DNA of 64,000 bases, taken from the NCBI RefSeq assembly GCF_900099965.1, contig NZ_FNDJ01000002.1, positions 558,001-622,000 of the forward strand. Direction: 5' to 3'. Positions 52,552 through 62,238 of this stretch are shown here, in pieces (position 1 is the stretch's first letter; each line of letters opens with the position of its first letter). Position numbers and translations under genes: made by a program. A model generated the notes under the pieces. It ran no database searches. It was given only the letters and a program-made list of their open reading frames with translations, and was not told the DNA's origin. The DNA comes from Nonomuraea jiangxiensis (GTDB taxonomy: Bacteria > Actinomycetota > Actinomycetes > Streptosporangiales > Streptosporangiaceae).

Positions 52552-54342
52552 GTGTCTGTCCCGTTCGTGCTGCTCGCCGCCTGCCTGCTCCCGCTGGCCG
52601 CCCCGTACGGCGTCGCCCACGCGGACCCGGTCGAGCCCGCGGACTACTGCGGCATCCCGGACGACTTCGTCGACGCGGCCCTGCTCGACCCGATCGCCTG
52701 GATCCAGCCCGTTCCCGCGCCGACGGCGGCCGAGCCCACGGTGGAGCAGCGCGCCAGGTTCGCCGGGTTCCCCAGCGTGGCCTCGATCGACCTGGTGGGC
52801 AAGGACGGCCGCCCGGTCAGGAAGGTGATCGCCTCCTGGTCCACGAACGTCGACGAGGTGATGGAGCACACCGGCGAGCTGGCCGTCTCCCACGACGACG
52901 GCGACACCTTCGGCGTGCCCCGGGCCGCGCCCCTGCGCGAGGCTCCGCTCCAGCTGCTCGACGGGCGCCTGCTCGCCACCCGGTACTACCTGTCCCCGGT
53001 GGACCCGCACACCAGCGGCTTGGACGTCCTCACCTCCACCGACGCGGGGGAGACCTGGACCCGATCGACGGCCACGTTCACGACCCCGGACGAACTGGCC
53101 GGCATCGGCGTCGCGCACGGCACGCCGATCCAGCTGCTCGACGGCACGATCCTGGTGGCCGCCTACAACCCCTACGGCCCCACCGCCGCCTTCAAGGCCG
53201 AGGTGTACGCCAGCCGCGACGGCGGCCGGACCTTCACCAGGCGCGGAGTGATCGCCGAGCCGAGCGACGGTTTCACCTACAACGAGGCGGCCATCGAGCA
53301 GGTGGCCGACGGCAGCCTGCTGGCCGTGCTGCGGCGCGACGGCGGCCTCTACTCCACGCTGCACTACAGCCGCTCGGCGGACGGCGGCGTGACCTGGTCA
53401 CCGGTGGACCAGCTGCGGCTGCCCGGGCAGGACTGCGTCGTCCGCGGGGTCTCACCGAGGCTGCTGCTGATGCCCAACGGAGTCCTGGTCCTCAGCGCGG
53501 GCCGCCCGGACAACTGGATGACCGTCTCCCTCGACGGCCGCGGCGACTCCTGGGGACTGCCCCGGGTGACCTACCACAACCGCGACGGCGTCTACGACAG
53601 CCACGGCTCCTCGGGATACACCGGCATCGCTCCCATCGGCGTCCATCGGCTGGTGCAGGTCTTCGACAACTGCAAGCTGCCGGGCAAGTGGCCGGACGGC
53701 ACGCTGAACGAGACGGCGTGCCCGGCCGGCGGCAAGTTCGAGCACGGCGGCTGGTACGCGATCAAGCGCCGCCGCTTCGACGTCATACCGCCCGACCCGG
53801 GCCGGATCGACCTGGCGGCCAAGGCCAGGCGCGGCGAGCTGACGGTCACCACGAACATGACCTGGTCGGCCGCGGAGCACCCGCGGGCCAGGCCCGGCGG
53901 CGCCCACGACGGCAGCACCGGCTACTGGTCCAGCGCCGTCGCCCGAGGCCGCGGCGTCTACGTCGTCCACTTCGACTCCGCCTACACCTTCACCGACGTC
54001 GGGCTGAGCCTGCGGCCGGGGCACGCCGCCGACGCCAAGGTGTACGTCTCCAGGGACGGCAGGAACTGGGGCAGCCCCGTCGCCACCGTGACCGGTCGCG
54101 TCGACTACGCGCTGCGCTACTCGCCCCTGCCGCCGGAGGCCCGGGGCCGCCACGTCAAGATCGTCCTCGGTCCCACCCGCGACTGCGACCCCGAGGTGGG
54201 CCGCCTCTGCAGCATGCTGAACGAGCTGGAACTCTACGCCGCCACGCCCGGGGCGACGGCCGCTTCCGAGCCGGCGGGCCTCACGCCCGGGGCCCCTCCC
54301 GTGCCGGCCGACCTCAAGCCTCCGCACCCGCCTGCGGAGTGA
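52552..54342 (+). CDS. Secreted sialidase-like protein (Asp-box propeller plus C-terminal sugar-binding-like domain)
   Basis: A 596-residue exported protein; signal peptide about 1-24 (ending VAHA). Asp boxes SHDDGDTF, STDAGETW, SRDGGRTF and SADGGVTW mark a six-bladed propeller of the sialidase superfamily. Residues ~440-570 (SSAVARGRGVYVVHFDSAYT; VYVSRDGRNWGSPVATV) resemble an F5/8-type C carbohydrate-binding domain. A Pro-rich tail ends the protein. Whether it cleaves sialic acid or another sugar is unclear, as the arginine triad cannot be confirmed by eye. GTG start at 52552. Confidence 0.82.
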   Translation: MSVPFVLLAACLLPLAAPYGVAHADPVEPADYCGIPDDFVDAALLDPIAWIQPVPAPTAAEPTVEQRARFAGFPSVASIDLVGKDGRPVRKVIASWSTNVDEVMEHTGELAVSHDDGDTFGVPRAAPLREAPLQLLDGRLLATRYYLSPVDPHTSGLDVLTSTDAGETWTRSTATFTTPDELAGIGVAHGTPIQLLDGTILVAAYNPYGPTAAFKAEVYASRDGGRTFTRRGVIAEPSDGFTYNEAAIEQVADGSLLAVLRRDGGLYSTLHYSRSADGGVTWSPVDQLRLPGQDCVVRGVSPRLLLMPNGVLVLSAGRPDNWMTVSLDGRGDSWGLPRVTYHNRDGVYDSHGSSGYTGIAPIGVHRLVQVFDNCKLPGKWPDGTLNETACPAGGKFEHGGWYAIKRRRFDVIPPDPGRIDLAAKARRGELTVTTNMTWSAAEHPRARPGGAHDGSTGYWSSAVARGRGVYVVHFDSAYTFTDVGLSLRPGHAADAKVYVSRDGRNWGSPVATVTGRVDYALRYSPLPPEARGRHVKIVLGPTRDCDPEVGRLCSMLNELELYAATPGATAASEPAGLTPGAPPVPADLKPPHPPAE

Positions 54343-54925
54343 CGGCCGAGATCAGCGCAGTGATCGTCCTGCGCATGCGCTCATGCAGGTCGGGCGCCTG
54401 CGGGCCGCGCGTGAGCAGGAGCTGGTGGGCGGCGCCCACCAGGGCGAGGGCGAAGGACTCGACGTCGGTCTCCGCCCGGATCCGGCCGTGCTCCTGCTCG
54501 GCGCGCAGGTAGTCGGCGAAGGCGCGCTCGCCGGCGTCGATCTCCAGGGTGCCGTCGGCGAACGCCTCGCCCAGGTGGCCGATGATGGCCGGACGGGCCA
54601 TGACGAGCCCGGCCAGGGCGAGCAGGTTGCCGGTGAAGAGCCTCCTGACAGCGCTCATGAGGTTGTCGACCACGTCCCCGCTGCCCGCCAGGCCGGGCAG
54701 GCGGGCCATGCTCGCGCTCGTGCTGCCGGCCCGGTCGAGGACGAGCGCGGCCAGGAACGTGTCAAGATCCGCGAAGTGGTTGTAGAGCAGGCCGGTGGCG
54801 CAGCCGGCCTCCTTGGTGATCGCCCGTCCGGTCAGGCCCGCCGGACCCGCCCGCAGGAGCACGCGCTCGGCGGCGTCGAAGAGCTGCCGCCGGATGCCGG
54901 GGATCGCAACGCCACGCGGTGACAT
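54314..54925 (-). CDS. TetR-family regulator
   Basis: A 203-residue TetR protein with HTH LTGRAITKEAGCATGLLYNH and a C-terminal ligand domain. ATG at 54925. Its end overlaps the sialidase-like gene by 29 bp, and a 12-bp palindrome lies just upstream, suggesting autoregulation. Target unknown. Confidence 0.88.
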   Translation of the reverse strand: MSPRGVAIPGIRRQLFDAAERVLLRAGPAGLTGRAITKEAGCATGLLYNHFADLDTFLAALVLDRAGSTSASMARLPGLAGSGDVVDNLMSAVRRLFTGNLLALAGLVMARPAIIGHLGEAFADGTLEIDAGERAFADYLRAEQEHGRIRAETDVESFALALVGAAHQLLLTRGPQAPDLHERMRRTITALISAVTPQAGAEA

Positions 54926-54942
54926 GCCCAGCCAATCTACCT

Positions 54943-54954
54943 GATCACGTGATC
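54943..54954. promoter_or_regulatory. Palindrome GATCACGTGATC upstream of TetR gene
   Basis: Perfect 12-bp palindrome 17 bp before the TetR start codon; likely autoregulatory operator. Confidence 0.5.
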
Positions 54955-55087
54955 GCCGTCTCGCGGGGAGCCGCTGCCTGGGCCGGGTGACGCAGGACCG
55001 GCTCGCCTTCCCGGGCGGGTGGGGGCGTCCCGGCGGTTGACGTTCGCGGAAGGGCGCCGTTGTAATGAGCGGCGTGTCGTGTGACGT

Positions 55088-55152
55088 CGCCAGGTGGACG
55101 GCGCCAGGTGGACGGCGACGGGTGGGCGGCGACGGTGGGCGGCACGCAACCC
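55088..55152. repeat. Short tandem repeats upstream of IclR gene
   Basis: GCCAGGTGGACGGC occurs twice in tandem, followed by GACGGGTGGGCGGC and GACGGTGGGCGGC variants, a period of about 13-15 bp. Could bind the regulator or simply be GC-rich slippage. Confidence 0.5.
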
Positions 55153-55193
55153 CGCCTCGAAGTCCCGCCCCGGCGGTCCCGTAAAGTCGTGGG

Positions 55194-55973
55194 GTGGGGA
55201 GAGACGGCCGGGGCGGGTCCAGGCAACCGGTGCTCGTGCTGGGGAAAGTCGCCGAGATACTCAACTCCTTCACGCTCGCCAAGCCGTCGGTGACGTTGCG
55301 GGAGCTGCGGGAGGCGACCGGGTTGCCGACGTCCACGCTGCAGCGGCTGGTGGCGAACATGGTCGCGCACGGGTTCCTGGACCGGGTGGGGGACCAGGTC
55401 CGGATCGGGGCGCGGATGGCCTTCTGGGCGGCCGCCGCGGTCAAGGACCTCGACGTGCTGTCCGTGGTCAACCCGGTGCTGAAGGAGCTGCGCGACAAGA
55501 CGGGGGAGACCACGTGCTTCTTCCGCGCCGAGGGGGCGCACCGGGTGTGCGTCGCGGTGGCGGAGACGTATCACGCCCTGCGGCGCGACATGCACGTCGG
55601 CAAGATCGCGCCCATCACCGTCGGGTCGGCCGGCCGGGTGCTGCTCGCCTGGAACCCGGAGCTGGCCGAGGAGGTGCTGCGCGGAGCGCTCCCGCAGCTC
55701 ACCGAGCAGACCGTCACCGACCCCGGTGAGCTGCGCGGGTTGATCGCACGCACCCGGGCCGAGGGGTGCGCGATCACCGTGGGCGAGCGGGTGGACGGGG
55801 CGTCGGGGCTGGCGGCTCCCGTGTTCGACCCGGCGGCGGATCTGGTGGGCGCGTTGATGATCATGGGACCGAGCCTGCGCATGCCGTACGAGCAGTGCCT
55901 GTTCTGGGTGGACCTGCTGGTCGAGCACGCCGACCGGATCACCAGGACGCTGGGCGGGCGCTACCCGGCCTGA
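55194..55973 (+). CDS. IclR-family regulator
   Basis: A 259-residue IclR protein: HTH VTLRELREATGLPTSTLQRL and effector domain (PITVGSAGRVLLAW; GCAITVGERVDGASGLAAPV). GTG start. Convergent with the GntP permease gene 32 bp away, which is a plausible target (gluconate-type regulation), though not shown. Confidence 0.9.
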   Translation: MGRDGRGGSRQPVLVLGKVAEILNSFTLAKPSVTLRELREATGLPTSTLQRLVANMVAHGFLDRVGDQVRIGARMAFWAAAAVKDLDVLSVVNPVLKELRDKTGETTCFFRAEGAHRVCVAVAETYHALRRDMHVGKIAPITVGSAGRVLLAWNPELAEEVLRGALPQLTEQTVTDPGELRGLIARTRAEGCAITVGERVDGASGLAAPVFDPAADLVGALMIMGPSLRMPYEQCLFWVDLLVEHADRITRTLGGRYPA

Positions 55974-56004
55974 GCCGCCGGGGCCGCCGAAGTCACCGAG
56001 CGCC

Positions 56005-57357
56005 TCAAAGAACCAGGCTGAGCGCCAGAATCGGTCCCATCGCCACCACCGAGGCCACGGAGACCCCCACGGTGCAGGTCTTCAACGTCCCCCTGGTGCT
56101 CTGCCCGAGCAGCGACTGCAGCAGCCAGAACGTGTTGCTCGTGAGGTGCACCATGAACAGGGAGCCGGCGCCGGCCGCCAGCGCGACCAGCACCGGATCG
56201 ATGCCGAGTGCCGGCGCGAGCGGCGCGAGCAGCCCGGCCGACGTGATGGCCGAGATCGTCACCGAGCCGACCGCCACGTGCAGCACGGCCGCGATGACCC
56301 AGACCACGATCAGCGGCGCCACGGAGCCGGCCGAGAGGTATTTGCCGAGGATGGCGCCCAGCCCGGCCGCCTTGATCATCGCGGCCAGGGACCCGCCGAC
56401 GCCGTTGAGCAGCAGGATCGGCCCGCTCTCCTTGAGCCCCCTGGCCATGGCCTGCTCCACGCGGTCCTGCCCCAGCGCCCGCCGCCCGACGTAGAAGGTG
56501 CCGACCATGCCGATCAGCAGCGCGATCACCGGGGTGGAGACGAACGCCAGCGCGGGATCGCTCAGCTTCGCCGCCTTGGCCAGGGCGCCGGTGGCGACCA
56601 GCGCGAGCGCGACCAGCATGGGCCCGAACAGCACGACGAGCCTGGGCTCGTCCCTGACCTGGACGGCGACGCCGTCGGCGACCGGCCCCGCCTCCCGCGG
56701 CTCGTCGACGAAGGGCTCCTCGTCGGCCTCGGGCTTCCACCAGCCGTGGACCAGAATGAAGGTGGAGATGGCGGTGGCGACGAGCACGGTCGGGATGACC
56801 ACGATGAGGCCGAACAGTAGATACGTGCCGAGCGGCACGTGCAGGAGCGCCGCCAGGGCCAGCGCGCCGACGCCGGGGACGGTGAAGATGATGCCGCTCT
56901 CCAGGCCGATCGCCAGCGCCGTCGCCATGCGGGCGGTCCCGTAGCGGTCGAGCTTGCGGGCCAGGCCCCGGGCCAGCGGCGCGGAGATCACCAGCATCAC
57001 GTCGAGGAATATGGACTGCAGCAGCGTGGCGATGGTCAGCGACATCGCATAGGGGACGCGCCGCGGGCCGAACACCCTCAGCAACCCCCGCACCAGCCGC
57101 TCGATCGCCCCCAGCTCGCGCAGGATCGCCCCCATCAGCACCCCGAAGGCGACCAGCAGGCCGATGCCGGCCATGATCTCACCGAAACCCGCGGTGATCG
57201 TCTCCGCGGTCCTGGCCACCCCGATCCCGGCGGCGAGCCCGAGATAACCCGCGCCGATCACCAGGGCGACCACCGGATTGACCCTGAACCTGACGATCAG
57301 TACGACGATGCCCACGACGGCCACCGCGGTGTTGGCCAGAGTTCCGATGTCTGACAT
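56005..57357 (-). CDS. GntP-family gluconate/organic acid permease
   Basis: A 450-residue permease with about 12 TM helices and GntP-type motifs (VLMGAILRELGAIERLVRG; ESGIIFTVPGVGALAL; MVHLTSNTFWLLQSLLG). Proton-coupled uptake of gluconate or a related sugar acid at the plasma membrane. A hydrophilic loop of ~30 residues lies mid-protein. No gluconate kinase gene nearby. Confidence 0.9.
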   Translation of the reverse strand: MSDIGTLANTAVAVVGIVVLIVRFRVNPVVALVIGAGYLGLAAGIGVARTAETITAGFGEIMAGIGLLVAFGVLMGAILRELGAIERLVRGLLRVFGPRRVPYAMSLTIATLLQSIFLDVMLVISAPLARGLARKLDRYGTARMATALAIGLESGIIFTVPGVGALALAALLHVPLGTYLLFGLIVVIPTVLVATAISTFILVHGWWKPEADEEPFVDEPREAGPVADGVAVQVRDEPRLVVLFGPMLVALALVATGALAKAAKLSDPALAFVSTPVIALLIGMVGTFYVGRRALGQDRVEQAMARGLKESGPILLLNGVGGSLAAMIKAAGLGAILGKYLSAGSVAPLIVVWVIAAVLHVAVGSVTISAITSAGLLAPLAPALGIDPVLVALAAGAGSLFMVHLTSNTFWLLQSLLGQSTRGTLKTCTVGVSVASVVAMGPILALSLVL

Positions 57358-57632
57358 TGGCCCGTCCCCATCGCGTAAGCCCAGCGGTAAAACTGGCTTA
57401 CGTTATGAGCATATACCCACGATGTGGAAAAGCCCTGGTAGGCGGCGTGCGACAGGTGTCGGCGGGCGGGCGGATCGAACGGGGATTCGGGTCTTCCGGT
57501 GAGGTCCGCTCGCGGCAACTTGACACCTCCCGGCTCCCCACGGTGACAAGTCGCTCCCTCTCGGAACCCGGCCTCCCCGCCGATCGTTCAGGCCGGTGAG
57601 TGGCTCGATCGATTGACTCGGGGAGATCGACC

Positions 57633-58424
57633 ATGGTCTTCATTCGGATGCGGAGTGCCTTCGGAGCCGGCGCGCCGTCGGTGGCCACCTTTCTGACCCG
57701 GCGGTGGACACAGCCCGGTGGCACGCTGTCCGGCGAGATACGGCTGCGCGGCGGCGACTTCGACGCCGCGATCGACCGGATCGGCCTCGGGCTGGCCGCC
57801 CGGCTGGGGCCACTGAAGGCGGCCGGTGACCGCGACGGGATCGAGGAGTTCTGCAGACCCCAGATCTCCGGCCCGGCCGTCCTGCCCCAGGGCGCGGAGC
57901 GGGCCATCGAGTTCCGGGTGGCGGTGCCGTGGGAGACGCCGATCAGCGAGATCGGCGGCCGGCATCTGACCGGGCTGGCCCTGGCCGTGCAGGCCGAGGT
58001 GGCGATCGACACGGCCGTCGGCCGGGGCGACGCGGCGCTGGTGGCGGTCCGGCCGGTGCCCTCGCAGTTACGCGTGCTGCAGGCGTTCGCGCGGCTCGGG
58101 TTCCCTTTCAAGTCCGCCGCCCTGCGGGCCGGCCCGCTGAGCCACGTGGGTCAGGAGCTGCCCTTCCACCAGCGGATCGAGTTCTATCCGCCCAGCCACC
58201 ACGCGGGGGTCGTGCATGCGGTCGAGCTGTCGTTCGTCCCGAGCGCGTCGGGGCTGGACGTGCTGCTGGCGGCCGGGAAGGCCACCGGCCCGTGCTCGGG
58301 CGGGGAGCGGTTCCGGATGAGCCATGAGGAGGCACTGCGTACGGACTGGCCGAGCGAGATCGACCGCTGGCTGGCCAGGCTGGTCCGCCAGGCGCGCGGC
58401 GACGGCCGGTGGCACCGGGGCTGA
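57633..58424 (+). CDS. Spo0M/SpoOM sporulation-control protein
   Basis: A 263-residue cytosolic arrestin-like protein of the Spo0M family (QPGGTLSGEIRLRGGDFDAA; AVPWETPISEIGGRHLTGL; LPFHQRIEFYPP). In Bacillus it affects sporulation and cytoskeleton; in actinomycetes its role is unclear. ATG at 57633 behind GGGGAG. The 275 bp before it show no other gene. Confidence 0.9.
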   Translation: MVFIRMRSAFGAGAPSVATFLTRRWTQPGGTLSGEIRLRGGDFDAAIDRIGLGLAARLGPLKAAGDRDGIEEFCRPQISGPAVLPQGAERAIEFRVAVPWETPISEIGGRHLTGLALAVQAEVAIDTAVGRGDAALVAVRPVPSQLRVLQAFARLGFPFKSAALRAGPLSHVGQELPFHQRIEFYPPSHHAGVVHAVELSFVPSASGLDVLLAAGKATGPCSGGERFRMSHEEALRTDWPSEIDRWLARLVRQARGDGRWHRG

Positions 58425-58492
58425 CCCGCGTCCCCGCCGCCCCGCCCGGTACGGTGGGTGCCCGTTGCCGCGACGATCGGAAAGGGCGTGGA

Positions 58493-58939
58493 ATGGCGCA
58501 CGAGTGGCCGGACTTCCTGCCGGTGGGGGCGATCCGCTTCGCCCGGCCGACGGCTCGGTTCGAGGACTGCCTGCACTTCTACCGTGACGTGCTGGAGCTG
58601 CCGGTGATCGCCTCGTGGCGCGGTCACGCCGGTTACGACGGAGCCGTCTTCGGCCTGCCCGGGTCGCCGGTCCACCTCGAACTGACGCAGCACGGCGCGG
58701 CACCCGACATCCCGGCTCCCTCCACGGAGAACCAGCTCGTGTTCTACCTGCCCGGCCCCGACGCGGTGGCGGCCGCCGCCGGGCGGCTGACCGGTCTCGG
58801 GCACCGGCCGGCCACCCTGGACAACGCCTACTGGGCGGAGCGGGGAGCCGTCGCGTTCGCCGACCCCGACGGGTGGATGATCGTCTTCGCGCCGTGGGTC
58901 TTCGGCAAGGACCCGGTGCCCCCGGTCGCCGGGCGGTAA
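58493..58939 (+). CDS. VOC-family (glyoxalase/bleomycin-resistance fold) protein
   Basis: A 148-residue VOC protein with two beta-alpha-beta-beta-beta modules (IRFARPTARFEDCLHFYRDV; GAVAFADPDGWMIVFAPW). Likely metal-dependent isomerase, dioxygenase or a binding protein; substrate unknown. ATG at 58493. Confidence 0.87.
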   Translation: MAHEWPDFLPVGAIRFARPTARFEDCLHFYRDVLELPVIASWRGHAGYDGAVFGLPGSPVHLELTQHGAAPDIPAPSTENQLVFYLPGPDAVAAAAGRLTGLGHRPATLDNAYWAERGAVAFADPDGWMIVFAPWVFGKDPVPPVAGR

Positions 58940-58950
58940 GGGCGGTCCGG

Positions 58951-59409
58951 TCAGAGGGTCCGGGCGAAGGTCACCACGCTCGTCCCCGGGCCGTTGTAGC
59001 CCGGGACGGGGTCGCCGACCGTGAATCCCAGGCGGCGGTGAAAGGCCTGCGAAGCCGTGTTGACCGGTGCGGTGATGGCCTTCACGACGCGCCGGTCGTG
59101 GCGGCGGGCGAGGTCGAAGAAGCGCTCGTACATCGTCCTGGCCAGGCCGCTTCCCCTGGCGCCGGGAGAGACGCCGACGAAGTGGATGTAGGCCTCGTCG
59201 GGCAGGGACGGGGACATGAAGCCGATCAGGAAGCCGGACATCCCCGCCGGGCCGTCGGCGATCAGGCTCGTCCGGTGGAAGTGGTCGAGATAGAGCCTGG
59301 GCAGTACGGACAGGATCGGGCGGCCCCACCAGTCGTCGACGACGGCGGCTATGGCGTCGTAGTCGGCGGGGGTGGCGGGCCGCAGCTCGTACTCGGTCGA
59401 TGACGTCAT
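58951..59409 (-). CDS. GNAT acetyltransferase
   Basis: A 152-residue acetyltransferase: ELRPATPADYDAIAAVV opening, HFVGVSPGARGSGLARTMYE as acetyl-CoA site and NTASQAFHRRLGF near the end. Substrate unknown. Convergent with the VOC gene. Confidence 0.9.
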   Translation of the reverse strand: MTSSTEYELRPATPADYDAIAAVVDDWWGRPILSVLPRLYLDHFHRTSLIADGPAGMSGFLIGFMSPSLPDEAYIHFVGVSPGARGSGLARTMYERFFDLARRHDRRVVKAITAPVNTASQAFHRRLGFTVGDPVPGYNGPGTSVVTFARTL

Positions 59410-59605
59410 GGCCTACCTGGGCGGATTGCGGGAGTCTGGGTGGGTTGATCGTAGCGGCTCCGGAAAACCGGGTCGGGCGCGGGTTCTGTCTGGTTTGCGT
59501 AGCTATTCGCGGGGTTCGTGTCGAGAACGCGTATAGAGCGGCGTCCGTGATGCCGGGTTGTGCGCAGGATGGGGGCGAAAATCCCTATTCAGGAGCGTTC
59601 GGTCC

Positions 59606-61396
59606 ATGTCCCTTGTCAAGACCCCTGCCCGCGCCAAGGAGCCCCCTGATACCGGCGACCGGCATCGCCTGTCGGTCGTCGGCGGGCTGGCCGCGCTGTC
59701 GCTGGACGCCATGGCGTCGGTCGCGTACGGGCCCGAGGCGATCGTGCTCGTGCTGGCGCTGGCAGGCGGCGCGGGCCTGGGGTTCACGATCCCGGTCACG
59801 CTCGTCATCGCGCTCCTGCTGGGCGTGCTGACCCTGTCCTACCGGCAGGTCATCGCGGCCTTCCCGGCGGGCGGCGGGGCGTACGGAGTGGCCAGGACCT
59901 ACCTGGGCCGCCGGGCCGGCCTGGTCGCCGGGGCCGCTCTGATCGTCGACTACGTGCTCAACGTCGCCGTCTCGGTGGCCGCCGGGGTCGCGGCGCTCAA
60001 CTCGGCCTTCCCCGAGCTGCTGCCGTACACCGTGGGGTTGTGCCTGGCGGTGCTGGCCCTGGTGACGGCGGTCAACCTGCGCGGGATCGCGCACAGCGCC
60101 CGCGCGTTCATCGCCCCGACCGTGATCTACGTGGGCGCGATCCTGCTGGTCGTCGTGGCGGGGCTGGTCCGCGGCGAGCCCGCCGTCGACGTCCGGCACC
60201 AGGTGCACGGCCTGCAGACGGTCGGGGTGCTGCTGTTGCTGAAGGCGTTCGCGAACGGGTGCGCCTCGCTGACGGGAGTCGAGGCGATCGCCAACGCGGT
60301 CCCGTCGTTCCGGCAGCCCCGGATACGGCGGGCGCAGCGGGCCGAGATCGCCCTGGGCGGCCTGCTGGCGGTCATGTTGCTGGGCATCGCCGCGCTGATC
60401 CAGAAGTTCGGCATCGCCCCCGTCTCCGGCGTGACCGTGCTGGCACAGGTGACGCGGGCGGCGCTGGGGGACGGGGCGCTCTTCTACGTGGTGCAGTTCG
60501 CCACCGTGGTGCTGCTGGCGCTGGCCGCGAACACCTCCTTCGGCGGACTGCCGGTGCTGGCCCGGCTGCTGGCCAGGGACAACAACCTGCCGCACGTCTT
60601 CGCCCTGCGCACGGACCGCCACGTGCACCGGTACGGCATCGCGTTCCTGGCCGTCACCAGCGGACTGCTGCTGGTCGTGGCCAGGGGCGAGATGAACCTG
60701 CTGGTGCCGCTGTTCGCGATCGGGGTGTTCGTCGGGTTCACGCTGTCGCAGGCGGGCATGGTCCGGCACTGGCTGATGGACCGGCCCGCGGGATGGCGGT
60801 GGCGGACGGCGCTGAACGGGTTCGGCGCGATGCTGACCTTCCTCGCGGCGATCGTGGTGACGGCGGCGAAGTTCGGCGCGGGCGGCTGGCTGATCGTGGT
60901 CGCGCTGCCGCTGCTGGTGGCGGCCATGGAGTGGGTCAACCGGTCGTACGCGCGGATCGGCGGGCGGCTGGAGCTGGGCCGTACCCCGCCACCGCCGCTG
61001 CCGCGGCGCTCGCTGGTGGTGGTGCCGGTGCACGCGGTCACCCGGCTGACCAGGGACGCGCTGTCGGCGGCGCTGTCGCTGGGGGATCGGGTGGTCGCCG
61101 TCAACGTCACCCATCCCGACGACGAGGGGGAGGCGCGGACCTTCATGGCGGACTGGGAGCGCTGGGACCCGGGGGTGGAGCTGGTGCGGCTCTCCGACGG
61201 CCACCGGCGGCTGGCCGAGCCGCTGCTCACGTATCTGGCTCAGGTGCCGGAGCCGCACGTCTTCGTGCTGATCGCCGAGGTCGAGCCGGACCACGCCTGG
61301 CAGCGGCTGCTGCAGAACCAGCGCGGAGCGGTGCTGGCCATGGCGCTGCGCCGGCGGACCGACGCGGTGGTGTGCCGGATGCGCTTCCGCATATAA
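59606..61396 (+). CDS. APC-superfamily KimA-like transporter with C-terminal soluble domain
   Basis: A 596-residue transporter. The opening VVGGLAALSLDAMASVAYGP matches the KimA/YdaO potassium importer helix 1, followed by about 12 TM helices and a C-terminal cytosolic domain (RRSLVVVPVHAVTRLTRDAL; VVAVNVTHPDDEGEARTF) that resembles a universal-stress-protein fold, the c-di-AMP-binding part in KimA. AGGAG precedes the ATG at 59606. None of the TTGACG boxes seen before the other potassium genes is upstream here. Confidence 0.8.
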   Translation: MSLVKTPARAKEPPDTGDRHRLSVVGGLAALSLDAMASVAYGPEAIVLVLALAGGAGLGFTIPVTLVIALLLGVLTLSYRQVIAAFPAGGGAYGVARTYLGRRAGLVAGAALIVDYVLNVAVSVAAGVAALNSAFPELLPYTVGLCLAVLALVTAVNLRGIAHSARAFIAPTVIYVGAILLVVVAGLVRGEPAVDVRHQVHGLQTVGVLLLLKAFANGCASLTGVEAIANAVPSFRQPRIRRAQRAEIALGGLLAVMLLGIAALIQKFGIAPVSGVTVLAQVTRAALGDGALFYVVQFATVVLLALAANTSFGGLPVLARLLARDNNLPHVFALRTDRHVHRYGIAFLAVTSGLLLVVARGEMNLLVPLFAIGVFVGFTLSQAGMVRHWLMDRPAGWRWRTALNGFGAMLTFLAAIVVTAAKFGAGGWLIVVALPLLVAAMEWVNRSYARIGGRLELGRTPPPPLPRRSLVVVPVHAVTRLTRDALSAALSLGDRVVAVNVTHPDDEGEARTFMADWERWDPGVELVRLSDGHRRLAEPLLTYLAQVPEPHVFVLIAEVEPDHAWQRLLQNQRGAVLAMALRRRTDAVVCRMRFRI

Positions 61397-61405
61397 ATCA
61401 GTCGC

Positions 61406-61434
61406 TTGACTTAATCTGACCTGCCTGATTATCT
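61406..61434 (+). promoter_or_regulatory. Sigma70-like promoter for leader ORF-TetR
   Basis: TTGACT (61406-61411), 17-bp spacer, TTATCT (61429-61434). The spacer and flanks contain TGACT/AGTCA and AATC/GATT inverted elements that may be the TetR operator. Confidence 0.5.
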
Positions 61435-61464
61435 GAGTCAGTCACAGGCCGACTCGGGGAGGTC

Positions 61465-61539
61465 ATGGTGAGTCAGACCGACAGTGGGTGCCCGCCGCGT
61501 CGTCCGGGGCCGCCGCCTGACGACCGGGTGCGGCGGTGA
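61465..61539 (+). CDS. 24-codon leader ORF coupled to TetR gene
   Basis: ATG at 61465 follows a good GGGGAGG and reads 24 codons (MVSQTDSGCPPRR..., Pro/Arg-rich) to a TGA that overlaps the GTG of the TetR gene (GTGA). No hydrophobic segment. It could be a translational coupler or an attenuating leader peptide. Confidence 0.45.
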   Translation: MVSQTDSGCPPRRPGPPPDDRVRR

Positions 61540-62174
61540 GGACCGAACGGGCCAGCGCGACCCGCGAGCAGATCCTGACCGCGGCCGAGCGGCTCTTCGC
61601 CGAGCATGGCGTGTTCGCCGTGTCCAACCGCCAGGTCAGCGAGGCCGCGGGGCAGGGCAACAACGCCGCCGTCGGCTACCACTTCGGCACCAAGGCCGAC
61701 CTGGTGCGCGCGATCGTCCGCAAGCACACCGAGCAGATCGAGCTCCTGCGCCGGGAGCTGCTGGCCGGCGTCGGCGACTCGTCCGACGTGCGTGACTGGG
61801 TGAGCTGCCTGGTGCGCCCGCTCACCGGGCATCTGGCCGCCATCGGCAACCCCACCTGGTACGCCCGCTTCGCCGCCCAGGTGATGACCGACCCCGGGCT
61901 CCGCGAGATCATGGCCGGCGAGGCACTGGCCGCGCCCTCCCTGCGGCGGATCCTCGACGGGCTCAACCGCTGCATCCCCGAGCTGCCGGCCGAGGTGCGG
62001 GCCGAGCGCGATGACATGGCCAGCCAGTTACTGGTCCACACCTGCGCCCAGCGCGAGCGCGCCCTCGCCGACGGCCGTCCCACCCCGCGTGCGAGCTGGC
62101 ACGACGCCGCGACCGGGCTGATCGACGTGATCGTCGCCCTGTGGACGGCCCCGGTCACGCGCGAGCGCGACTAG
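61536..62174 (+). CDS. TetR-family regulator next to P450
   Basis: A 212-residue TetR protein: HTH AVSNRQVSEAAGQGNNAAVG followed by YHFGTKADLV. GTG start at 61536 has no own Shine-Dalgarno but overlaps the leader ORF stop. The P450 gene starts 64 bp downstream, so both may share a transcript. Confidence 0.88.
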   Translation: MRTERASATREQILTAAERLFAEHGVFAVSNRQVSEAAGQGNNAAVGYHFGTKADLVRAIVRKHTEQIELLRRELLAGVGDSSDVRDWVSCLVRPLTGHLAAIGNPTWYARFAAQVMTDPGLREIMAGEALAAPSLRRILDGLNRCIPELPAEVRAERDDMASQLLVHTCAQRERALADGRPTPRASWHDAATGLIDVIVALWTAPVTRERD

Positions 62175-62238
62175 CGCCCTGCCCGCACGGCCGGGGGCGA
62201 CGCCTCGCGGCCGACTTCCCTGGAGAGGAGAACCAGCG

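Noticed and set aside
61465..61539. Leader ORF as an attenuator with amino-acid sensing codons
   Set aside because: No run of one rare codon; Pro/Arg content is just what GC-rich DNA gives. Kept only as a coupling candidate.
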